NCBI RefSeq assembly: GCF_014395975.1
Contig: NZ_CP060714.1
Coordinates: 1,302,001-1,366,000 of the forward strand
Direction: 5' to 3'
Origin: Diaphorobacter ruginosibacter
Lineage (GTDB): Bacteria; Pseudomonadota; Gammaproteobacteria; Burkholderiales; Burkholderiaceae_C
DNA: 64,000 nt
In this document: piece by piece, positions 26,400-38,029 of the stretch
How positions within the stretch are numbered: position 1 is the stretch's first letter
Layout: each line of letters begins with the position of its first letter
Position numbers and translations under genes: made by a program
The notes under the pieces: model-generated
Seen by the model: only the letters and a program-made list of their open reading frames with translations
Database searches by the model: none
Told to the model about the DNA's origin: nothing

Positions 26400-28738
26400 T
26401 CAGGATCGATTCGTGCCGAGCTTCCCTAGCGCTCGCAGCACGTTTTCTGCGGTCGCGGGAGCGTTGAGCACCACGGATTCGTCTGCTTTGCCGGCGGATG
26501 CAATGGCATCGCGCAGTGCCTCGTAGACGCTGATGGCCAGCATGAATGGTGGCTCGCCGACGGCCTTGCTGCCTCCGACGTTGTCCTCGCGGTTGGCTTC
26601 GTGCCAGAGCGCGATGTTCAGGTGCCTGGGGATATCGCCGGTGGCGGGAATCTTGTAGGTACTCGGCGCGTGGGTGAGAAGCATACCACCCTCATCCCAC
26701 ACCAGTTGCTCTGTGGTGAGCCAGCCCATGCCCTGCACGAAGCCGCCCTCGATCTGGCCCACGTCGATCGCCGGGTTGATGCTGCGGCCCACGTCGTGCA
26801 GGATATCCACCGCGAGAACGCGCGATTCGCCGGTCAGGGTGTCGATCGCTACCTCGGTGCAGGCGGCTCCGTAGGCAAAGTAGTAGAACGGCCGTCCGGT
26901 GAGCGTGGTCTTGTCGTAGTGGATCTTGGGCGTGCGGTAGAAGCCGTCGCTCCACAGCTGGATGCGATTGGCATAGGCCTCGCGTACCACGTCATCCCAG
27001 TCGCGCACCTGCTTGGGTGTGATGATCTTGCCGCCCGTGAACTGCACGGCTCCGGCGCCCACGGCATCCAGGCCGCTCACGTAGGCGGCCAGGTTGTCGC
27101 GGATGTTGCGTGCCGCGAATTGTGCCGCGCGCCCGTTGAGGTCGGTGCCGCTCGAGGCGGCCGTGGCGCTGGCGTTGGGCACCTTGCCTGTGTCGCTGGC
27201 AGTGACGATCACGCGCTCGAACGGCACGCCCAGTTCGTCGGCCACGATCTGCGCCACCTTGGTGTGCAGTCCCTGGCCCATTTCGGTGCCGCCATGGTTC
27301 ACCTGCACGCTGCCGTCCGTATAGACATGCACGAGCGCGCCGGCCTGGTTGAAGAGCGTGGCCGTGAAGCTGATGCCGAACTTGACGGGCGTGATCGCCA
27401 GCCCCCGCTTGAGTACGGCGTTGTCCGCATTCCATTCGCTGACCGCCTGCCTGCGGCTGCGGTAGCCGGAAGTCTGCTCCAGCTGCGGCAGCAAGGCGTG
27501 CAGGATGTTGTCCTCCACCTTCATCTGGTAGTGGGTGACATTGCGGTCCTCGATGCCGTAGAGATTGCGCATGCGTACGTCGAACGCATCCTGGTTCAGC
27601 GCGCGCGCGATGTCGCCGAGAATGGCCTCGATCACAATCACGCCCTGCGGTCCGCCGAAGCCGCGGTAGGCCGTATGGCTCTGCGTGTTGAGCCTGCAGC
27701 GCAGCGACGTGATGTCCACGTCCTCCAGGAAATAGGCGTTGTCGCTGTGGAAGACTGCACGGTCGGCGACCGGGCCGGAGAGATCGGCGCTGAACCCGCA
27801 GTTGGCCGCGAGCTGCAGCTTCAGGCCGGTGATGCGGCCGGTGTCGTCGAAACCCACGTCATACTCATACTCGAACGGATGACGCTTTCCCGTGATGAGA
27901 AAGTCGTCGTCGCGATCGAGGCGCAGCTTCACCGGCTTGCCCGTCTTGTGGGCCGCTATCGCCGCCCACACGGCGAGGTGGCCGGCCTGCGTTTCCTTGC
28001 CGCCGAAGCCGCCGCCCATGCGCCGGCATTCCACGCGTACCGCGTTGTTTTCAAGCCCGAGTGCGTGCGCTACCCAGTGCTGCACTTCACCCGGATGCTG
28101 CGTGCTCGAATAGATCCACCACTGCTTCTGTTCAAGCGGCAGCGCGTAGGCGATCTGGCCCTCCAGATAGAAGTGCTCCTGTCCACCGACCTCGAGGGTG
28201 CCTTGCAGCCGGTGCCTTGCCCGGCCAAGCGCCGCTTGCGCATCGCCGCGGCGTACACGCACCGGCGGCAGCACGTAGCTTTCGGCCGCGATCGCCTGCT
28301 TCACCGAAAGCACCGCAGGCAGCGGCGTGATGTCGAGCTTGACGGCACGCGCCGCGCGCCGTGCCTGCATCACGGTCTCCGCGATGACGAGGCCGACCAC
28401 CTGGCCGGCGAACTGCACCGTATCGATGGCAAAGACCGGCTCGTCATGCGCGAACGCGGCGAGGATTCTGTCTCCGGGGATGTCGTCCGGGAACACCACG
28501 TCGCGCACACCGGGCATGGCGAGCGCCGCGCTGGCATCCACCGCGTTGAGCCTGCCATGTGCGACGCGGGAGAGGATCGGCGCGGCGTACAGCGTGCCCT
28601 TGATCTCCGCGATGTCATCGATGTAGGCCGCGGCCCCTGCCACCTGCGCACGCGCGCTTTCGTGCGCATGCGATGTGCCCACGGCGGGTCGGTGCTTCTG
28701 CAGTGCGCCGCCGTTAAGGAGATTCTTGTCGCGCGTGT

Positions 28739-28742
<4 letters not shown>
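26400..28742 (-). CDS. xdhB: Xanthine dehydrogenase molybdopterin-binding subunit XdhB
   Basis: The large catalytic subunit (780 residues) that holds the molybdenum cofactor and oxidises hypoxanthine and xanthine to urate. Recognisable segments include GAAAYIDDI at the N-terminal domain, EGQIAYALP, RRMGGGFGGKE for cofactor contact, AYRGFGGPQG with the substrate-site Arg, HGGTEMGQGLHTK and the C-terminal GGSKAVGEPPFMLA with the catalytic glutamate. The ATG at 28742 overlaps the xdhA stop by four bases; the open frame continues upstream only as the antisense companion of xdhA. No xdhC cofactor-insertion gene follows; the next gene is an efflux transporter. Confidence 0.95.
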
Positions 28743-30247
<1,505 letters not shown>

Positions 30248-30503
30248 GGCGGGATCGATCCTGTGGGCTGGATGAAGACTTCCATCTGGGAAAACACTCT
30301 CTTAGGGTAAGTGCGGAATGACTCGGCATGCATATGGATGGTGATATACGACCAATGTCTGCAACACTATGTCCCCGCCGCGCACGGTGCGTGCACGGCG
30401 CGGGATCGCATCCTGGCCTCCATGGGCCCTATGGCCGGTGACGCCCGCCGCTCCTCCTCGAACAATATAAGCCAATACATATGGCGTGAATGCAGCTCCA
30501 CGT

Positions 30504-31436
30504 ATGAGAGACCAATACCTTTTCGACAAGATAGACCTCCATCTCATCAGGGTGCTGCATACCGTGCTCATCGAACGAAGCGTATCCAAGGCGGCGATCC
30601 GGCTGGGCATGCACCAGCCTGCGGTATCGGCTGCGCTCAAGCGGCTGCGCGACCTCTCGGGCGATCCGTTGCTGGTGCGCTCGGGCGTGAGCATGCTGCC
30701 CACCGATACCGCGCTGCGCATGGTGGAGCCGGCGGCCCGCATCCTGCGTTCGGCCGAGGCGCTTTTCTCCGATGCGCGCGGCTTCGACCCACGCACCGCC
30801 ACGCGCACGTTTCGCGTGATGGCGAACGACTATCTGGATCCGCTGTTCCTGCCCCGGCTTGTGGCACTCATCAAGTCGGAGGCGCCTCTGTGCCCCATCG
30901 AGGTGCTTCCGCTGTCGCCCGACGTGCACTACCAGGCGCACCTCGCGCAGGGCGAGGTGGATCTGGTGATCGCCAACTGGCCCAAGCCGCCTGACGACCT
31001 GCACCTGGGGCGGCTGTTCTCCGACGACGTGGTCTGCCTGGTGTCGAACGACCATCCCGCCGTGCGCCGGGGCTGGGACCTCGAAGCCTGGCTGGCGGCC
31101 GAGCACATCGCACCTACGCCGACCTTTCCGGGCGCCAAGGGCGTGATCGACATACAACTCGACGAGATGGGCCTCACCCGCAACGTCGCTGCGCGCTGCG
31201 CGCACTTCAGCATCATTCCCGACATCGTGGCATCGAGCTTGCTTGTGCTGACGACCGGGCGCCAGTTCTGCCAGCGCTATGTAGACCGGCTGCCCGTGAC
31301 GGTGCTGCCGTGTCCGCTGGAGTTTCCGCCGATCGACTACTACCAGCTCTGGCATTCCCGGTCCCACCATTCCGCCGCGGCGGTCTGGTTGCGCAATGGC
31401 GTAAGAACGGTGGCGGAGTCGCTACGAAAAACCTAG
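30504..31436 (+). CDS. LysR-type regulator divergent from xdhAB
   Basis: A 310-residue LysR family regulator. The N-terminal winged helix-turn-helix (residues about 10-68) reads LHLIRVLHTVLIERSVSKAAIRLGMHQPAVSAALKRLRDLSGDPLLVRS; the effector domain begins near TRTFRVMANDYLDPLF and ends with LWHSRSHHSAAAVWLRNGVR. The pattern is of the NodD/PnrR-like branch of LysR proteins. The ATG at 30504 (MRDQYLFDK) is preferred to a GTG at 30486. The 256-base gap to xdhA contains a GC-rich dyad near 30376-30403 and AT-rich text near 30466-30482 that could be promoter and operator. Control of xanthine dehydrogenase is inferred from divergence alone. Confidence 0.88.
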   Translation: MRDQYLFDKIDLHLIRVLHTVLIERSVSKAAIRLGMHQPAVSAALKRLRDLSGDPLLVRSGVSMLPTDTALRMVEPAARILRSAEALFSDARGFDPRTATRTFRVMANDYLDPLFLPRLVALIKSEAPLCPIEVLPLSPDVHYQAHLAQGEVDLVIANWPKPPDDLHLGRLFSDDVVCLVSNDHPAVRRGWDLEAWLAAEHIAPTPTFPGAKGVIDIQLDEMGLTRNVAARCAHFSIIPDIVASSLLVLTTGRQFCQRYVDRLPVTVLPCPLEFPPIDYYQLWHSRSHHSAAAVWLRNGVRTVAESLRKT

Positions 31437-31670
31437 GCAGCTTCTACATGGGGAGGTCATGCATGGATGGAAGGACAGGCCGCTTGCGCGGTTCGAGAGG
31501 CTCGCCAAGGCGAAAACCGCCGGCACAGCGGTAGCTGTTGCGAGAATTTTCAACGCCGCGCGCGCCGGTTGGAGTCATGCAGGGCTTCGCCGGCCGTCGA
31601 GATATGCGGAGTGGGCATGCAATGTCTGTTTTGCGGCATAACCATCAACAACTAAGAGACAATCTCGCGC

Positions 31671-33239
31671 ATGACTTTTTCGGATAAGAATTTTTCACCC
31701 TCATCAGTGCCTCGATTGCAACTGATGGGTATTACCAAGCGATACCCTGCCGTTGTTGCTAATAATGCAGTATCGCTTACGGTGCTTCCAGGAGAAGTCC
31801 ACGCCATTCTGGGCGAGAACGGGGCGGGCAAGTCCACGCTCATGAAGATCATCTATGGCGCGGTGAAGCCCGACGAGGGCGGCATCGTCGTCGACGGCAA
31901 GCCGGTGCAGATCCGCAATCCGCAGGAGGCGCGCCAACTGGGCGTCGCCATGGTGTTCCAGCATTTCAGCCTGTTCGACACGTTGACCGTGGCCGAGAAC
32001 GTCTGGCTGGGACTGGACAAGAGCATCCCGCTGGCCGAAGTGATCCAGCGCGTGGATGCCACCGCCAAGGAATACGGCCTCGAGGTCGACCCGCACCGTC
32101 CGGTGCACACGCTTTCGGTGGGCGAGATGCAGCGCGTGGAAATCATCCGTGCGCTGCTGACGCGGCCGCGCGTGCTGATCCTGGACGAGCCCACGTCGGT
32201 GCTCACGCCGCAGGCCGTCGAGAAACTGTTCGTCGTGCTGCGCCGCCTTGCCGCCGAAGGTTGCTCGATCCTCTATATCAGCCACAAGCTGCACGAAATC
32301 CGCTCGCTGTGCACCGCCTGCACAGTGCTGCGTGGCGGCGTGGTGACGGGGGTATGCAATCCGTCGCAGGAAACCAATGCATCGCTCTCGCGCATGATGA
32401 TCGGCTCCGAGCCGCCGCAGCTTGAGCACCGTGCCTCCAACGCGGGGCTTGTGGTGCTGAAGGTGAACCGGCTGAGCCTGCCGCGCCTCGACCAGTTCGG
32501 CATCGACCTGCAAGGCATCGACTTCGAGGTGCGCGAAGGCGAGGTGGTGGGCATCGCCGGCGTGTCGGGCAACGGCCAGCGCGAGCTGCTGTATGCGCTC
32601 TCGGGCGAGGACACGCGGGCGGCGCCCCAGATGATCCAGGTCTCTGGCAAGAACGCGGGCCGCATGGGTCCGGGCCGCAGGCGTACGTTGGGCCTGCATT
32701 TCGTTCCAGAGGAGCGCCTGGGGCGCGGCGCCGTGCCAAGCATGAGCCTCGCGCACAACCTGCTGCTTACGCGCAAGACGGCGGTGGGCAAGGGCGGCTG
32801 GATCAGCATGGGCAGGCTGCAGTACCAGGCGCGCGACATCATCTCGCGTTTCAACGTGAAGGCCGGAGGGCCGGGCGCCGCCGCGCAGTCGCTGTCGGGC
32901 GGCAACCTGCAGAAATTCATTGTCGGCCGCGAGATCGATGCGCAGCCCAGCCTGTTGATCATCTCGCAGCCCACCTGGGGCGTGGACGTGGGTGCCGCGG
33001 CACAGATCCACGGCGAGATCCTGAAGCTGCGCGATGCCGGCTGTGCCGTACTGGTGCTCAGCGAGGAGTTGGACGAATTGTTTGAAATATGTGATCGCCT
33101 CCATGTGGTGGCCAAGGGGCAGCTTTCGCCCTCGATCCAGCGTGAGGATGCGACCGTGCAGCAGATCGGTGAATGGATGAGCGGCCTGTGGGACCACAGT
33201 GCGGCCAGGATGTCGGGAGGCGCGCATGTTCAAGCTTGA
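31671..33239 (+). CDS. BMP-type nucleoside ABC transporter ATP-binding protein (two ATPase domains)
   Basis: A 522-residue sugar/nucleoside-importer ATPase (YufO/NupO-like) with two ABC domains in one chain. The first has Walker A GENGAGKSTLM, Q-loop VFQHFSLFDTLTV, signature LSVGEMQRVEIIRAL and Walker B LILDEPTSVLTP with ISHK as H-loop. The second lacks a normal Walker A (GVSGNGQRELL), as is typical of the family, but keeps the signature LSGGNLQKFIVGREI and a relaxed Walker B (LLIISQPTWGVD, no aspartate-glutamate pair). It begins a transporter operon: the permease gene starts inside its last 14 bases. Uptake of purine nucleosides is the expected role in view of the neighbours. Confidence 0.92.
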   Translation: MTFSDKNFSPSSVPRLQLMGITKRYPAVVANNAVSLTVLPGEVHAILGENGAGKSTLMKIIYGAVKPDEGGIVVDGKPVQIRNPQEARQLGVAMVFQHFSLFDTLTVAENVWLGLDKSIPLAEVIQRVDATAKEYGLEVDPHRPVHTLSVGEMQRVEIIRALLTRPRVLILDEPTSVLTPQAVEKLFVVLRRLAAEGCSILYISHKLHEIRSLCTACTVLRGGVVTGVCNPSQETNASLSRMMIGSEPPQLEHRASNAGLVVLKVNRLSLPRLDQFGIDLQGIDFEVREGEVVGIAGVSGNGQRELLYALSGEDTRAAPQMIQVSGKNAGRMGPGRRRTLGLHFVPEERLGRGAVPSMSLAHNLLLTRKTAVGKGGWISMGRLQYQARDIISRFNVKAGGPGAAAQSLSGGNLQKFIVGREIDAQPSLLIISQPTWGVDVGAAAQIHGEILKLRDAGCAVLVLSEELDELFEICDRLHVVAKGQLSPSIQREDATVQQIGEWMSGLWDHSAARMSGGAHVQA

Positions 33240-34317
33240 GCAACGCCCGCAACCGTCGAGGCACTGGACCTACGGCTCGCCGATCCTCGCGCTCGCCATC
33301 ACCGTGGTGATCGGCGTGTGCCTGTTCGCGATTCTCGGCAAGGACCCGATCCGCGGCCTCCAGGCCTTCTTCTGGGAGCCAATCAAGTCCGGCTACGCGT
33401 TGGCCGAACTCACGATGAAGGCCACGCCGCTGCTGCTGATCGCGCTGGGGCTGGCCGTGTGCTTTCGCTCCAATGTCTGGAACATCGGCGCGGAAGGACA
33501 GTTCGTCATCGGCGCGGTGGCCGCAGGCGGCATCGCACTGCTGGCCGACAAGACCACCGGGCCCTGGATCGTTCCCGCCATCCTGGTCGCCGGCATGGTC
33601 GGCGGCATGGTCTGGGCGGGCATCGTCGCGCTGCTGCGTGACCGGTTCAACGCCAACGAGATTCTGGTGAGCCTGATGCTGGTGTACGTTGCCACGCTGA
33701 CGCTTGGCTACCTGGTGTACGGCCCCTGGAAAGATCCGATGGGCTACAACTTCCCGCAGACCAAGATGTTCGAGCGCGTCACCCAGATCCCCAGGCTGGT
33801 GCAGGGGCTGCGCATGAATATCGGCGTGATCATCGGTCTCGCCGGGGCCGCGCTGCTGTGGGTGTTCCTGTTCCGCACGCGCGCGGGATTCGCGCTGCAG
33901 GTGGGTGGCATCGCTCCGGCGGCTGCCCGCTATGCGGGCTTTTCCTCGCGCCGGGCGCTGTGGACCGCGCTGCTGGTCTCCGGGGCCACGGCAGGTCTTG
34001 CCGGCGCGCTCGAGGTGGCAGGGCCGCTCGGCCAGCTCACTCCCTACGTGCCTGCAGGCTACGGTTTTGCCGCGATCATCGTGGCGTTTGTCGGCCGGCT
34101 GCATCCCGTCGGCATGGTGTTTTCAGCGATTCTCATGAGCATGTTCTATATCGGCGGTGAACTCGCCCAATCGCGCCTGGGCCTGCCCAAGGCGCTGACC
34201 GGGGTGTTCCAGGGCCTGCTGCTGTTCACGCTGCTGGCGTGCGACACGCTGGTGGCCTACCGCGTGCGCTGGATCTCCGGCACCGCAAGGCCTGCTGCTG
34301 CGAAGGGAGCACACTGA
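33226..34317 (+). CDS. BMP-type nucleoside ABC transporter permease 1
   Basis: A 363-residue membrane permease of the BPD_transp_2 family (YufP/NupP-like), with about ten hydrophobic helices. Family text includes LTMKATPLLLIALGLAVCFRSNVWNIGAEGQF, where the NIGAEGQ motif is characteristic, and the cytoplasmic loop FALQVGGIAPAAARYAGF. The start at 33226 overlaps the ATPase gene by 14 bases, implying coupled translation. The stop overlaps the next permease start as TGATG. Confidence 0.92.
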   Translation: MFKLEQRPQPSRHWTYGSPILALAITVVIGVCLFAILGKDPIRGLQAFFWEPIKSGYALAELTMKATPLLLIALGLAVCFRSNVWNIGAEGQFVIGAVAAGGIALLADKTTGPWIVPAILVAGMVGGMVWAGIVALLRDRFNANEILVSLMLVYVATLTLGYLVYGPWKDPMGYNFPQTKMFERVTQIPRLVQGLRMNIGVIIGLAGAALLWVFLFRTRAGFALQVGGIAPAAARYAGFSSRRALWTALLVSGATAGLAGALEVAGPLGQLTPYVPAGYGFAAIIVAFVGRLHPVGMVFSAILMSMFYIGGELAQSRLGLPKALTGVFQGLLLFTLLACDTLVAYRVRWISGTARPAAAKGAH

Positions 34318-35237
34318 TGGAGTCCTACGCACTGCTCCTGGGCTCGACCCTCTCCGCCGGCACGGTGCTGGCGCTTGCCGCGCTCGGTCTGCTGATCAAT
34401 GAGAAGTCGGGCATCGTCAACCTCGGCGCGGAAGGCATGATGTTGTGCGCCGCGATCGCCGGATTCGCCACCGTGGTGCATACCGGCAGCACCTGGATCG
34501 GTTTCGGTGCAGGCATGCTCACGGGTGCGCTGCTCGCGGGCATCTTCGGCCTGCTGGTGATCTGGCTGAATACCAACCAGTATGCGACGGGCCTGGCGCT
34601 CTCGCTGTTCGGTGCTGGCTTCTCGGCCTTCATCGGCCTGAACTACGTGCAGGCCCGCCTGCCCGAGCTGCCGAAGTACGCGATTCCCGGCCTGGCGGAC
34701 CTGCCCGTGGTGGGGCCGGCGCTGTTCACGCTGCATCCGCTGGTCTACGGCACGGTCGTGATTGCCGCGCTGCTCGTCTGGTTCCTGTACCGCACGCGTG
34801 CCGGACTGGTGCTGCGCGCGGTCGGTGAGTCGCCCAGTTCCGCACACGCCCTGGGCTATCCCGTGCGCCGCATCCGCCTGATGGCGGTGATGTTCGGTGG
34901 CGCGATGTGCGGCCTTGCCGGTGCCTACATCTCGACGGTCTACACGCCGCTGTGGGTGGAGGGCATGGTCTCCGGCCGCGGCTGGATCGCGCTGGCGCTC
35001 ACCACCTTCGCGACCTGGCGTCCGGCGCGCGTCCTGCTGGGCGCCTACCTGTTCGGTGGCGTGACGATGCTGCAGTTCCACCTCCAGGCCACGGGCGTGC
35101 AGGTGCCCAGCCAGGTGCTCTCCATGCTGCCGTATCTGGCGACCATCGTGGTGCTGGTGCTGATTTCGCGCAATCCCGCGTGGATCCGCGCGAACATGCC
35201 AGCCTCGCTGGGTAAGCCGTTCTATCCGGGTTCATAA
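34317..35237 (+). CDS. BMP-type nucleoside ABC transporter permease 2
   Basis: A 306-residue permease (YufQ/NupQ-like), partner of the preceding gene. The LINEKSGIVNLGAEGMM motif and the loop VLRAVGESPSSAHALGYPVRRIRLMAV are typical of this subunit. The start is fixed by the TGATG overlap at 34315-34319. A 63-base gap leads to the lipoprotein receptor gene, so all parts of the importer are in one transcription unit. Confidence 0.92.
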   Translation: MESYALLLGSTLSAGTVLALAALGLLINEKSGIVNLGAEGMMLCAAIAGFATVVHTGSTWIGFGAGMLTGALLAGIFGLLVIWLNTNQYATGLALSLFGAGFSAFIGLNYVQARLPELPKYAIPGLADLPVVGPALFTLHPLVYGTVVIAALLVWFLYRTRAGLVLRAVGESPSSAHALGYPVRRIRLMAVMFGGAMCGLAGAYISTVYTPLWVEGMVSGRGWIALALTTFATWRPARVLLGAYLFGGVTMLQFHLQATGVQVPSQVLSMLPYLATIVVLVLISRNPAWIRANMPASLGKPFYPGS

Positions 35238-35300
35238 AGAAGAATCACAGCGGACCCATTTCCGTTCGAGTCGAAGTTTCAAGAAAAGGGAAGTCAATCC

Positions 35301-36452
35301 ATGAGCAATGTGAGCAAGCGTGCACTGATCAAGATGATCGGCCTGTCGGCAGTTTCCGTGGCGGCCTTGACCGCGTGCGGCAAGAAGGACGAGGCCCCGG
35401 CGCCCGCAGCGGCTCCTTCCGCGCAGGCCCCGGCTCCGGCCGGCGACAAGCTGAAGATCGGCTTTGTCTACGTGAGCCCGATCGGCGATGGCGGCTGGAC
35501 GTTCCAGCATGAACTGGGCCGCAAGGCGATCCAGGAGAAGTTCGGCGACAAGATCGAGACCTCGATGGTCGAGAGCGTGCCCGAGTCCGCCGATGCGGAG
35601 CGCGTGATGCGCGACATGGCCGGCCAGGGCAAGAAGCTGATCTTCGCAACCAGCTTCGGCTACCAGGAGTTCGTGCAGAAGGTCGCGGGTGATCTGAAGG
35701 ACGTGAATTTCGAACACGCCACCGGCTACAAGACCGGCGACAACGTGGCCGTGTATGACACCAAGACCTTCGAGGGTGCCTACCTTGCGGGCATCGTCGC
35801 GGGTGCGATGACCAAGACCAAGACGGTCGGCGTGGTCGCCTCCGTGCCGATCCCCGAAGTGGTCCGCAACATCAACAGCTTCGTGCTGGGCGCACAGAGC
35901 GTGGATCCGTCGATCAAGGCCAAGGTGGTGTGGGTGAACGAATGGTTCGCGCCTCCGAAGGAATCCGAAGCCGCCACCAGCCTGATCAACGGCGGCGTGG
36001 ACGTGATGTACCAGAACACCAACTCGCCCGCCGTGCTCAAGACCGCAGAGGAGCGCGGCGTGCGCGCCTTCGGCAAGGATGGCGACATGAGCGCTTTCGC
36101 GCCCAAGGCCCACCTGGGCTCGGCCGTGATCGACTGGACTCCTTATTACACCAAGGTGGTCGAGGACAAGCTCGCCGGCAAGTGGCAGACCGGCAACTTC
36201 TGGTGGGGCGTGAAGGAAGGCGCGATCGACCTGAAGAAGATCGCCGACGATGTGCCGCAGGAGGTCAAGGACAAGGTCGAGAAGGCGCGTGCCGGCCTCA
36301 AGGATGGCTCGTTCGCCGTCTGGACCGGCCCGATCAAGGACAACACCGGCAAGGAACTGCTGGCGGCAGGTTCTGTGGCCGACGATGCCTTCCTGCGCGG
36401 CATCAACTTCTACGTGAACGGTATCGAAGGCACGGTTCCAGGCACCAAGTAA
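35301..36452 (+). CDS. BMP family nucleoside-binding lipoprotein, copy 1
   Basis: The extracytoplasmic receptor of the importer, 383 residues. The signal peptide ends in a lipobox (LTAC, lipidated Cys26), followed by a Lys/Asp then Ala/Pro-rich linker to about residue 48, so it is tethered to the membrane. The Bmp domain begins KLKIGFVYVSPIGDGGWTFQHELG, with ATSFGYQEF, TYEGAYLAGIVAG-like text (FEGAYLAGIVAGAMTK) and WVNEWFAPPKE, the last being characteristic of a purine-binding-type proteobacterial group. A hairpin terminator starts 24 bases after the stop, so expression may drop before the second receptor gene. Confidence 0.92.
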   Translation: MSNVSKRALIKMIGLSAVSVAALTACGKKDEAPAPAAAPSAQAPAPAGDKLKIGFVYVSPIGDGGWTFQHELGRKAIQEKFGDKIETSMVESVPESADAERVMRDMAGQGKKLIFATSFGYQEFVQKVAGDLKDVNFEHATGYKTGDNVAVYDTKTFEGAYLAGIVAGAMTKTKTVGVVASVPIPEVVRNINSFVLGAQSVDPSIKAKVVWVNEWFAPPKESEAATSLINGGVDVMYQNTNSPAVLKTAEERGVRAFGKDGDMSAFAPKAHLGSAVIDWTPYYTKVVEDKLAGKWQTGNFWWGVKEGAIDLKKIADDVPQEVKDKVEKARAGLKDGSFAVWTGPIKDNTGKELLAAGSVADDAFLRGINFYVNGIEGTVPGTK

Positions 36453-36476
36453 GCCGTTCCCCTTCGTTGCTTTGAT

Positions 36477-36500
36477 GAGGCCCTCCTGAGCGAGGGCCTC
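36477..36500 (+). terminator. Rho-independent terminator after BMP receptor 1
   Basis: Perfect 9-bp stem GAGGCCCTC / GAGGGCCTC with a 6-base loop, followed by a weak T-containing tail (CGTGTTTCTG). The poor T-run suggests partial termination. Confidence 0.6.
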
Positions 36501-36741
36501 CGTGTTTCTGCGAAAGGGTGATGGAGGGTGCTATCGCTCTATGCGCATGTAAACAACAGGCTATTCAAAAATATGTCACAGATAGCAGCCCTGGCCTGAT
36601 TTGTGCATATATTTGCGACACGCCTGAAATGGGAATGAACGGGGGCTTGTTTGCAGGGGCGCCAACGCGCTCCTGCTGCCTTTTCGTCTTTCCGTTCTCC
36701 GGTTTTCCGTGCACCCCACTATTCAACAGAGGATTCATCTC

Positions 36742-37896
36742 ATGACCGATCTTCAAAAACGTTCCCTGATCAAGGTTGCCGCGCTCTCCGCCGTGGCCGC
36801 CGCCGCGCTGGTTGGCTGTGGCAAGAAGGAGGAAGCTCCTGCGCCCGCACCGGCCCCTGCTCCGGCTGCTGCGCCAGCGCCTGCCGCCGAGCCGTTGAAG
36901 ATCGGTTTCGCCTATGTCGGCCCGGTGGGCGACGGCGGCTATTCCTATGCGCATGACCAGGGCCGCCAGGCGCTCGAGAAGGAATACGGCGACAAGATCA
37001 AGACCACCTTCGTGGAAAGCGTGCCGGAAGGCGCCGATGCGGAGCGCGTGCTGCGCGACCTGGCCACGCAGGGCAACAAGCTGATCTTCGGCACCACCTT
37101 CGGCTACATGGACGTGATCCAGAAGCTGGCCCCCGAATTCCCTGACGTGAAGTGGATGCACGCCACCGGCTACAAGACCGCGCCCAATGCCAGCACCTAT
37201 GACTTCCGCACCTACGAAGCCGCCTATCTGGCGGGCGTGGTGGCCGGTGCCATGACCAAGACCAACACGCTGGGCGTGGTGGGCTCGGTGCCGATTCCCG
37301 AAGTGCTGCGCAACATCAACAGCTTCACGATGGGCGCCCAGTCCATGAACCCGAAGATCAAGACCAAGGTGGTCTGGGTGAACGAGTGGTTCGCACCTCC
37401 CAAGGAAACCGAAGCCGCGACATCGCTGATCAATGGCGGTGCGGACATCCTGTTCCAGAACACCGACTCCCCCGCCGTGTTGAAGACCGCGGAAGAGAAG
37501 GGCAAGCGCGCCTTCGGCTGGGATTCCGACATGACCGCCTACGGTCCCAAGGCGCACCTGGGCTCGGCGATCTTCAAGCCATCGGGCTTCTATGTGCAGA
37601 CCGTCAAGGAAGTCATGGACGGCACCTGGAAGAGCCAGGAAACCTGGTGGGGCGTGAAGGAAGATGCGATCGACATCGTCTCGCTCGCACCCGATGTTCC
37701 CGACGCCGCCAAGGCCAAGCTGGAAGAAGTCAAGAAGGGCCTGAAGGACGGCACGTTCGCCATCTGGAAGGGTCCTCTCAAGAGCAACGACGGCAAGGAG
37801 CTGCTGCCAGCCGACAAGGTGGCCGACGACGCCTTCATGCGCGGCGTGAACTTCTACGTGCAGGGCGTGGAAGGCAAGGTGCCAGGCGGCAAGTGA
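36742..37896 (+). CDS. BMP family nucleoside-binding lipoprotein, copy 2
   Basis: A 384-residue paralogue of the preceding receptor, with the same architecture: lipobox LVGC (Cys26), a longer Ala/Pro repeat linker (APAPAPAPAAAPAPAAEP region, residues about 33-50), and the domain start LKIGFAYVGPVGDGGYSYAHDQG. Shared blocks include WVNEWFAPPKE, EAATSLINGG, SPAVLKTAEE and FWWGVKE-like text (TWWGVKEDAIDI). Substitutions cluster near the predicted ligand pocket (GWTFQHE versus GYSYAHD). It has its own 240-base leader, with AAAATATGTC and GCATATATTTGC tracts, so it may be separately regulated. The start at 36742 follows CAGAGGA. Confidence 0.92.
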   Translation: MTDLQKRSLIKVAALSAVAAAALVGCGKKEEAPAPAPAPAPAAAPAPAAEPLKIGFAYVGPVGDGGYSYAHDQGRQALEKEYGDKIKTTFVESVPEGADAERVLRDLATQGNKLIFGTTFGYMDVIQKLAPEFPDVKWMHATGYKTAPNASTYDFRTYEAAYLAGVVAGAMTKTNTLGVVGSVPIPEVLRNINSFTMGAQSMNPKIKTKVVWVNEWFAPPKETEAATSLINGGADILFQNTDSPAVLKTAEEKGKRAFGWDSDMTAYGPKAHLGSAIFKPSGFYVQTVKEVMDGTWKSQETWWGVKEDAIDIVSLAPDVPDAAKAKLEEVKKGLKDGTFAIWKGPLKSNDGKELLPADKVADDAFMRGVNFYVQGVEGKVPGGK

Positions 37897-37950
37897 TCCG
37901 CTTTGCCTGCGTCGCCGGCATCAGGGGCTGACGTAAGATTGCCCTTCACT

Positions 37951-37976
37951 AAGGCTGCCCCCGGGCAGCCTTTTTT
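37951..37976 (+). terminator. Rho-independent terminator after BMP receptor 2
   Basis: Stem AAGGCTGCCC / GGGCAGCCTT with minimal loop and a run of six T residues. It shares its surroundings with the structure at 38490: both are preceded by GTAAGAT(T/C)GCCC. Confidence 0.88.
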
Positions 37977-38029
37977 ATCGCCGGGCCGTCCAAGCTCAGG
38001 TCCCATTTCAGAGAACAAGGAGCCATCCC

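Noticed and set aside
30376..30403. GC-rich dyad between xdhA and the LysR gene as a terminator
   Set aside because: There is no T-run on either side and the genes are divergent, so a terminator is not expected; at most it is an operator.
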